NCBI GenBank assembly: GCA_025362495.1
Contig: JANYGI010000101.1
Span: 1 to 45,244 of the forward strand
Reading direction: 5' to 3'
DNA: 45,244 nucleotides
DNA from: Byssovorax sp.
GTDB taxonomy: Bacteria > Myxococcota_A > Polyangia > Polyangiales > Polyangiaceae
Within the stretch, counting starts at the first letter, position 1. Each line of letters begins with the position of its first letter. A program made the translations under genes and the position numbers. Of the stretch, positions 39,701-45,244 are shown piece by piece. The notes under the pieces are model-generated. The model made no database searches. It had not been told where the DNA came from and worked only from the letters and a program-made list of their open reading frames with translations.

Positions 39701-42700
39701 GGTACTCGGGATCGAGCGGCAGATACGCGCCGCCGGCCTTGAGCACGCCGAGGATGGCGATCACCATCGAGAGCGAGCGCTGCACGCAGATGCCAGTGAG
39801 CACCTCGCGCCCGACTCCCAGCTTGCGGAGGTGCTGAGCGAGCCGCGACGCCCGCGCGTCGAGCTCGCGGTACGTGAGGCTCTCTCCCTCGAACGACGCC
39901 GCGATCGCGTCGGGCGTCCGATCGACCTGGGCCTCGAAGCGCTCGTGGATCGCGCTCGTGACCGGGAAATCCCGGGCTCCGCTCCGGACCCCGGTCAGCA
40001 GGCGCGCGCGCTCGTCTGCCGTCAGCAAAGGCAGCTCGAACAGCCGAGCTTCGGGGCTCTCGACGATGCCCCGGAGCAGCGTCCGGAGGTGCCCCACCAT
40101 CCGCTCGATCGTGGCCCGGTCGAAGAGGTCAGTCGAGTATTCGAAGATCCCGCGCAGCCCCGACGGCCCTTGCATCAGGCTCAACGTCAGATCGAACTTC
40201 GAGGTCGACACCTCCGGATAGGCCGCGCGCAGGGTGAGCCCCGGGAGCGTCATCGCCTCGATCGGCGCCGCCTGGAGCTGGAAGAGCACCTGGAACAGCG
40301 GAGTCCGCCCGAGATCGCGATCGGGCGCGAGCTGCTGCACCAGGCTCTCGAACGGCATGTCCTGGTGGGCATAGCCGCCGATGCAGACCTCGCGCACCCG
40401 GGCCAGCAGCTCGATGAACGGGAGATCGTCCGTCATCTGCGCGCGCATCACCAGGGTATTGATGAAGAAGCCAATCAGGCTCTCGAGCTCGGCCTTGGCG
40501 CGGTTGGCGACCGGCGTCCCGATCAGGATGTCCGTCTGCCCGGTGTACCGGTGCAGCAGCACGCTGAACGCTGCCAGCATGGTCATGAACAGCGTGGTCC
40601 CCTCGCGTCGCGAGAGGGCCGTCAGCGCCGCGGCGAGCTCGGCAGGCAAGGTGAAGCCGAGGTGAGCGCCCCTGTGGGTCGACACCGGCGGACGCGGGCG
40701 ATCGGCCGGAAGCTCCAGCACCCGCGGCGCCCCATCGAGCGCCGTTTTCCAGTACTCGAGCTGCTTTTCCAGCACCTCGCCGTCGAGCCAGCGACGCTGC
40801 CAGTGCGCGTAGTCGGCATACTGGATCGACAGCGGCGCGAGCCGCGCCGGCCGGTCCGCGCGGAAGGCCTCGTAGAGCGCGCCGATCTCGGTGTTGAGGA
40901 TACCCCGCGTCCACGCGTCGGACACGATGTGGTGCAGCGTCAACAGGAGGACATGATCCTCGGCGGCGAGGCGGAGCAGCTTGACGCGGAGGAGCGGCCC
41001 GCGCGCGAGATCGAAGGGCCGGTTGGCCTCGGCGAGGGCCTCTTGCTTCGCGGCTTCCTCGCGCGCGTCGGGCGCGAGAGCCCCGAAGTCGGAGACTGGC
41101 AGTCGGACCGAGACGTCGGCGTGGATCATCAGGCTCGGGCGCCCGTTCACGGTGGTGAACGTGGTTCGAAGCACCTCGTGTCGACGCACGACCTCGCGCA
41201 CGGCGCGCTCCAGCGCTCCGGTGTCGAGCCGCCCGTGCAAGCGCCACCCGACAGGCACGTTGTAGAACGAGCTCCCCGGCTCGAGCTGATCGAGAAACCA
41301 CAGGCGCTCTTGCGAGAACGAGAGCTCCATCCCGCCGCCGCGCGGGACGGGCACGATCGCCGGCACGAGCAGCCCAAAGCCCTCGCGGACCGACTCCTCG
41401 ATCACCCCGGCGAGCCCACGGATCGTCGGCTTCTCGAAGATGGCGCGGAGCGAAATCTCGGCCTGGAAGGCGTCGCGGGCGCGGGCGATGATCTGGATGG
41501 CGAGCAGCGAGTGGCCGCCGAGATCGGCGAAGCTCTCGTCGATGCCAATCTGGTCCTTGCCAAAGACGTCTTCCCAGATCGCCGCCAGCACCTCTTCGGT
41601 GGGGTTGCGCGGCGCGGACGTCTGCGCCTCCACCGGAGCGGCGAGCCGATCGAGCGCCGCGAGGGCCTGGCGATCGATCTTGCCATTCGACGTGAGCGGG
41701 AGCGCCGGGAGCACGCTGATCGACGCCGGTACCATGTACTCGGGCAGCCGCGCCGCGATGAAGGCCGCGAGCGCCGCGGGCTCCATCGACGCGCCGGACC
41801 GCGCGACGACGAACGCCGCAAGGTGCTTGTTGCCCGAGCCTCCCGCCACGTCGTCGAGCGCGAGCACGACGGCGTCCTGGAGCGCGGGGTGCGACGCGAG
41901 CGAGGCCTCGATCTCGCCGAGCTCGATCCGGAAACCGCGGATTTTCACCTGGAAATCGATGCGACCGAGGAACACCAGGGTCCCGTCCGCGAGGCGGCGG
42001 ACGCGATCGCCGGTGCGGTACATCCGCGCTGTCGGCTCGCCCGCAAAGGGATCACGGACGAAGCGCTCGGCGGTCAGATCCGGCCTCCCGAGGTAGCCCC
42101 GCGCGACGCCGCTGCCCCCGATGTAGGCCTCGCCGTGGACGCCGATCGGCACGGGCTTCTGCTGCGCGTCGAGCACGTAAACACGGCTGTTCGGGAGCGG
42201 GCGACCGAGCGGAACAATCGCCGTGCCCGGCACCGTTTGCCCCTTCTCGACCGGGTACGTCAGGACGCCGACCGTGGTCTCGGTCGGGCCGTAGTGGTTC
42301 ATGATCCGGGCCTCCGGAGCGAGCTTCTCGACGCGGGCGATCAGGTCCCAGTTCGACCCTTCGCCGCCGAGGACGAGGAGCTTTCGCGGGATCACCCGCT
42401 CGGGGTGCGCGCCCGAGAGGAGCGCCGAGAGGTGCGAAGGGACGATCTTGAGACAGTCAATCTCCTCGCGGGCGAAGTACGCGCCGAGCTGGTCGGGATC
42501 CGTCGTCATCTCCTGGGCGATGACGTGGAGCGTGCCTCCGAGGCAGAGCGGCGGGAAGAGCACCGTATTGCCGAGATCGGCCGAGAACGTCGAGATGTGC
42601 GCGTAGCTCGCCGTGGTCGGCAAATCGAGCCGCTCCGCCACGCCGAACACGTAGTTGACGAGCTGCCGATGCTCGATGGCGACGCCCTTCGGCTTCCCGG

Positions 42701-45244
42701 TCGAGCCCGAAGTGAAGAGCACGTAAACGAGGTTCCTGGCGGTCGCGCCGGAGACCGGGCGGGCGTCGCTCGCGGCGGAGAGCGCCGCCGCGTCCGCGTC
42801 GAGACGAACCCGGGTGACGCCTCCAGGGAGATTCGCTGCAAAGCGCTCTTCCGTCACCACGACGGTGGTCCCAGCCTCTTCGAGGATCTGCGCGAGGCGA
42901 GGCGCCGGATACGCAGGATCGAGAGGAACGTAGGCGCCACCGGCCTTGAGGATACCCAGCAACCCCTCGATCATCCCCGCGGAGCGATCGACGGAGAGGC
43001 CGACGACCGAGTCCGGCCCGACGCCGAGCGCACGGAGGTGATTGGCAATCTGGTTGGCGCGCCGATCCAGCTCGCGGTACGAGAGGCGCGTCGTCCCCGC
43101 GACCAGCGCGAGGGCGTCGGGCGTGCGCGACACGCGCGCCTCGAACAAGCCATGAATCGTCGACTCCGTGGCATAGCGAGCGCGAGTGTCATTGTGCTGT
43201 GAGAGGACGCGGCGCAGCTCGGCCTCGGGGAGCAGCGGAAGCTCGGCGATGCTGGCGGTCGGGGCCTTCACGGCGCCTTCGAGCAGCGTGATGAAGTGGG
43301 TGGCCAGGCGCTCGATCGTCTCGGCCTCGAAGAGCTCGGTGCTGTAGTAGAACGAGCCGCGCAGGCCCTGCGGCCCCTCGCTCATGATCAGCACCAGATC
43401 GGTCTTCACCGTCGGGTTCTCCATCGCGAGGGGCGAGAGGCGGAGCGAGGGCAACTCGAGCGCGCCGCCGGGCGCGTTCTGGAGGTTGAAGATCACCTGG
43501 AACAGCGGGGAGCGGCCGGGATCATGCTCGGTGTCGAGCCGCTGCACCAGGCGTTCGAAAGGCGTGTCCTGGTGAGCATAGGCCCCTAGACAGACCTCGC
43601 GCACCCTCGCGAGCAGGTCCTTGAACGAGAGATCCGGCTCGACCGCGATCCGGAGCACCATGGTGTTGATGAAGAGCCCGAGCAGCCTTTCGGTCTCGGC
43701 CCGGGTGCGATTGGCGATCGGCGATCCAACCACGATGTCGGCCTGCCCGGTGTACCGGTACAGGAGCACGTCGAAGGCCGCGTGGAGCGTCATGAACAGC
43801 GTCGCTCCCTCGCGGCGCGAGAGATCGGTCAGCCGATCCGTGAGCTCGCGTCCCAGCTCGAAGCGCCGGCGGGCGCCGCGCGACGAGCGCACCGGCGGAC
43901 GGGCCCTGTCGGTCGGGAGCGCGAGGATCCGGGGCGCTCCGTCGAGGTGGCGAGTCCAGTAATCGAGCTGCTCGTCGAGCACCGGGCCCTCGAGCCACCG
44001 CCGCTGCCAGAGGGCATAATCGGCATACTGCACCTCGAGCTCGGCGAGGGGCGAAGCCTCGCCCGCGTGGAAGGCCGCGTAGAGCGCGCCGATCTCCCGC
44101 GCCAGGACCGTCAGCGTCCAGTCGTCGGCCACCACGTGATGCATCGAGAGGAAGAGGGCATGATCGTCGTCGCTGAACGCCAGGAGGCGAGCGCGAATGA
44201 GCGGCCCCACGCCGAGATCGAAGGGGCGTCTGGCCTCCTCGATCGACGCCTGTCGTACGGCCTCGTCGCGATCCTCCGGGGCGAGCGCGCGGAGATCGGC
44301 CTCCGGGAGATCGAGCGTGAAATCCGCGTGAATCGCCGCGTGAGGCTTGCCGTCCACCGACGCGAACGTCGTCCGCAAGACCTCGTGACGACGCATGATC
44401 TCGGCGAGCGCGCGCCCGAGCGCCGCCCGATCGAGCCGCCCTTCGAGGCGCATCCCGAGGAGCACCAGATACGCGGGATCGTTCGGATCGAGCTGCGAGA
44501 GGAACCAGAGGCGCTCCTGCGCGAACGAGAGCGCGGTCGCTCGCTCCTCGCCGGCGCGCACGAGCGGAGGCACCGAGATCGCGAGGCCCGCTCCGAGGGC
44601 GCCTTCCACGAGGCGCGCGAGCGCGGCGGGGTTCGGGGCGTCGAAGATGCTCCGCAAAGGCAGCTCGACGCCGAACGCAGCGCGGAGGCGGCTCATGGCC
44701 TGCGTCGCGAGGAGCGAGTGCCCGCCCAGCTCGAAGAAGCCATCGTGCGCGCCCACGGCGCCTGCCTCCAGGCGCAACACCTCGGCGAAGATCCCCGCGA
44801 GCGACTCTTCCACCGGGCCACGCGGAGCCACGTAGACGCGCTCCGACAGGCCTGCTCCGTCCGGCGCGGGGAGCGCTCGACGATCGAGCTTTCCAGCCGC
44901 GGAGAGCGGGAACGCGTCGAGCGTCACGAACGCCGAAGGCACCATGTAGGCCGGCAACCGTCCTTCGAGGAAGGTGCGGAGCTCGCTCCCGGAAGGCGCC
45001 TTGCCGCCGAGAAGGATGAGATAGGCCACCAGCCGCTTCTCGCCGGGCGCGTCCTCGCGCGCGAGGACCGCGACCTCGGTCACCGCGGGGTGATCGCCGA
45101 GGGCCGCCTCGATCTCGCCGAGCTCGATGCGGAAACCCCGGATTTTCACCTGAAAATCGGCGCGACCGAGATATTCAATCTCGCCCGTCGCGAGATACCG
45201 GGCCACGTCGCCGGTCCGGTAGAGCCGCGCGCCGGACACCGCGC
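36714..45244 (-). CDS. Non-ribosomal peptide synthetase, 5' end beyond the window
   Basis: About 2841 residues are visible (numbered from the Met codon at 45239). Order: end of A1 (1-128, GRADFQVKIRGFRIELGE, K117), T1 (139-215, Ser175), C2 (232-680, HHVVADDW), A2 (695-1190), T2 (1210-1280, Ser1244), C3 (1303-1755, HHIVSDAW), A3 (1766-2265), T3 (2283-2352, Ser2317 in GGDSILS), E (2368-2810, HHLACDGVSW, EGHGRE, TVGWFTT). A 30-residue acidic tail follows. A3 pocket residues read D1957 F1958 W1961 N2000 V2030 G2032 M2058 V2066 H2067 K2259, nearly the threonine code of DhbF-type domains (DFWNIGMVHK). An E domain in that module would give a D-configured alpha carbon (D-allo-Thr from L-Thr). A2 lacks the usual Asp. 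There is no thioesterase or reductase. Confidence 0.97.
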   Translation of the reverse strand, partial: AVSGARLYRTGDVARYLATGEIEYLGRADFQVKIRGFRIELGEIEAALGDHPAVTEVAVLAREDAPGEKRLVAYLILLGGKAPSGSELRTFLEGRLPAYMVPSAFVTLDAFPLSAAGKLDRRALPAPDGAGLSERVYVAPRGPVEESLAGIFAEVLRLEAGAVGAHDGFFELGGHSLLATQAMSRLRAAFGVELPLRSIFDAPNPAALARLVEGALGAGLAISVPPLVRAGEERATALSFAQERLWFLSQLDPNDPAYLVLLGMRLEGRLDRAALGRALAEIMRRHEVLRTTFASVDGKPHAAIHADFTLDLPEADLRALAPEDRDEAVRQASIEEARRPFDLGVGPLIRARLLAFSDDDHALFLSMHHVVADDWTLTVLAREIGALYAAFHAGEASPLAELEVQYADYALWQRRWLEGPVLDEQLDYWTRHLDGAPRILALPTDRARPPVRSSRGARRRFELGRELTDRLTDLSRREGATLFMTLHAAFDVLLYRYTGQADIVVGSPIANRTRAETERLLGLFINTMVLRIAVEPDLSFKDLLARVREVCLGAYAHQDTPFERLVQRLDTEHDPGRSPLFQVIFNLQNAPGGALELPSLRLSPLAMENPTVKTDLVLIMSEGPQGLRGSFYYSTELFEAETIERLATHFITLLEGAVKAPTASIAELPLLPEAELRRVLSQHNDTRARYATESTIHGLFEARVSRTPDALALVAGTTRLSYRELDRRANQIANHLRALGVGPDSVVGLSVDRSAGMIEGLLGILKAGGAYVPLDPAYPAPRLAQILEEAGTTVVVTEERFAANLPGGVTRVRLDADAAALSAASDARPVSGATARNLVYVLFTSGSTGKPKGVAIEHRQLVNYVFGVAERLDLPTTASYAHISTFSADLGNTVLFPPLCLGGTLHVIAQEMTTDPDQLGAYFAREEIDCLKIVPSHLSALLSGAHPERVIPRKLLVLGGEGSNWDLIARVEKLAPEARIMNHYGPTETTVGVLTYPVEKGQTVPGTAIVPLGRPLPNSRVYVLDAQQKPVPIGVHGEAYIGGSGVARGYLGRPDLTAERFVRDPFAGEPTARMYRTGDRVRRLADGTLVFLGRIDFQVKIRGFRIELGEIEASLASHPALQDAVVLALDDVAGGSGNKHLAAFVVARSGASMEPAALAAFIAARLPEYMVPASISVLPALPLTSNGKIDRQALAALDRLAAPVEAQTSAPRNPTEEVLAAIWEDVFGKDQIGIDESFADLGGHSLLAIQIIARARDAFQAEISLRAIFEKPTIRGLAGVIEESVREGFGLLVPAIVPVPRGGGMELSFSQERLWFLDQLEPGSSFYNVPVGWRLHGRLDTGALERAVREVVRRHEVLRTTFTTVNGRPSLMIHADVSVRLPVSDFGALAPDAREEAAKQEALAEANRPFDLARGPLLRVKLLRLAAEDHVLLLTLHHIVSDAWTRGILNTEIGALYEAFRADRPARLAPLSIQYADYAHWQRRWLDGEVLEKQLEYWKTALDGAPRVLELPADRPRPPVSTHRGAHLGFTLPAELAAALTALSRREGTTLFMTMLAAFSVLLHRYTGQTDILIGTPVANRAKAELESLIGFFINTLVMRAQMTDDLPFIELLARVREVCIGGYAHQDMPFESLVQQLAPDRDLGRTPLFQVLFQLQAAPIEAMTLPGLTLRAAYPEVSTSKFDLTLSLMQGPSGLRGIFEYSTDLFDRATIERMVGHLRTLLRGIVESPEARLFELPLLTADERARLLTGVRSGARDFPVTSAIHERFEAQVDRTPDAIAASFEGESLTYRELDARASRLAQHLRKLGVGREVLTGICVQRSLSMVIAILGVLKAGGAYLPLDPEYPKDRLAFMVEDSQVPVIVTESTHAASLPELAAKVVCLDTDAEVIAAEPSSRLAGAEPGDLAYVIYTSGSTGKPKGAMVTHENVVRLFDATDDWYHFDGTDVWTLFHSYAFDFSVWELWGALLYGGRLVVVPYWVSRAPDAFYKLLGDEGVTVLNQTPSAFRQLIFAEQEAGIEAQRHLQLRYVVFGGEALDLADLEPFWARHGDRKPQLVNMYGITETTVHVTYRPVSLADLQRPWSSVIGCPIPDLDVYIVDGRRNLVPIGVPGEMLVGGAGVSRGYLRRPELTAERFFPDTLGTKPGGRLYKTGDLARHLPNGDVEYLGRIDHQVKIRGFRIELGEIESVLEQHAAVREAIVLAREDGPGEKRLVGYLVCAAGQGPTVGELRAFLKEKLPEYMVPAAFVLLEQLPLTSNGKVDRRALPAPEAGERLTLGESFVAPRSPAEEALSRVWAQVLRLPKVGIHDNFFELGGDSILSIQIVWRAADAGVKITPRQLFQYQTIAELAEVAGVAGASTAEQGAVTGEIPLTPIARWWLEQRVASPSHYNQAYFLEVREALDAEAISAALGCLIEHHDALRVRLDVGASGALPRLAAIGEETPFQRIALQGVPEDAQTRAMEQTAADVQESLDLARGPALRAVLFDLGDTRSNRLFLVIHHLACDGVSWRILFEDLWTAYEQRRRGEAMSLPAKTTSFKQWAEKLTAHAGSEALTDEAAYWITPSRAEVWRLPVDHEGGENTEASLRAVSLSLTEDETDALLRKVPEAYRTQINDVLLSAVVLALTRWTGARSVLVDLEGHGREEVFEDADLTRTVGWFTTVFPVLLDVPGRDGPGEVLTSVKETLRAVPGRGLGYGLLRYLRGEGDAIAAKLVALPQAQVSFNYLGQLDHAFPESSPFRMARESVGPSHSVRALRRYQLDVRSSVLHGRLGIRWAYSENQYRAETIEALSARVMEALRELIAHCLAPEAGGYTPSDFDKANLSREDLDDVMDSLDLDDDI

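Noticed and set aside
36828-43202. A 2124-codon plus-strand frame opposite the NRPS
   Set aside because: The minus strand carries all NRPS core motifs over this interval. The plus translation is Arg/His-rich without any domain.

Overview
The window is very GC-rich DNA with strong G/C preference at third codon positions, so long open frames occur on both strands of most genes. The gene content suggests a myxobacterium of the Polyangiales type: many lipoproteins, a CheB-CheR-PAS fusion sensor, a hybrid histidine kinase, a Uma2 protein, paired ArsA-like ATPases, a giant TPR protein and an NRPS. This assignment is inference from gene content and base composition. No rRNA, tRNA, CRISPR array or intact insertion sequence was seen.

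Layout. 1-6.3 kb is a loose set of single genes: a lipoprotein overlapping an alpha/beta hydrolase, a second lipoprotein, an AraC-type regulator that lacks its N-terminal sensor half and is flanked by gene scraps, a hypothetical protein, a Uma2-family protein, a GC-rich repeat patch, and a small XRE regulator with a C-terminal AT-hook and a perfect 14-bp palindrome in front of it. 6.6-13.6 kb is a signalling cassette. A hybrid histidine kinase and a CheB-CheR-PAS fusion lie on the minus strand. Diverging from them are a zinc-ribbon protein and a stand-alone CheB methylesterase on the plus strand. A 50-bp inverted repeat (48/50 identical) brackets the whole cassette, with degenerate sequence outside it.

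14.2-20.2 kb is housekeeping plus envelope: a small Cys-rich protein, a SelW-like (Rdx) protein with altered cysteines, an overlapping pair encoding a 2-oxo acid dehydrogenase E2 and serine hydroxymethyltransferase (glyA), a strong terminator, two paralogous lipoproteins, and an HU-like DNA-binding protein with its own terminator. 20.2-31.9 kb is a single 3900-residue TPR protein.

32.1-36.7 kb is a tightly overlapping four-gene operon: a PqqD-like/YkgJ Cys-cluster fusion, a class 1 isoprenoid-synthase-like protein, and two ArsA-like ATPases of which one lacks the signature lysine. It converges with only 9 bp of spacing on the 3' end of an NRPS gene (36.7 kb to the window edge). The visible NRPS domains are (A)-T-C-A-T-C-A-T-E. 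The last module carries a threonine-type specificity code, the middle adenylation domain has an unusual code without the usual Asp, and the protein ends after the epimerase in a short acidic tail with no thioesterase.

The three places most worth a second look are the inverted-repeat-bracketed CheB/CheR cassette, the PqqD-YkgJ / isoprenoid-fold / ArsA-pair operon, and the NRPS with its odd middle module and missing release domain.
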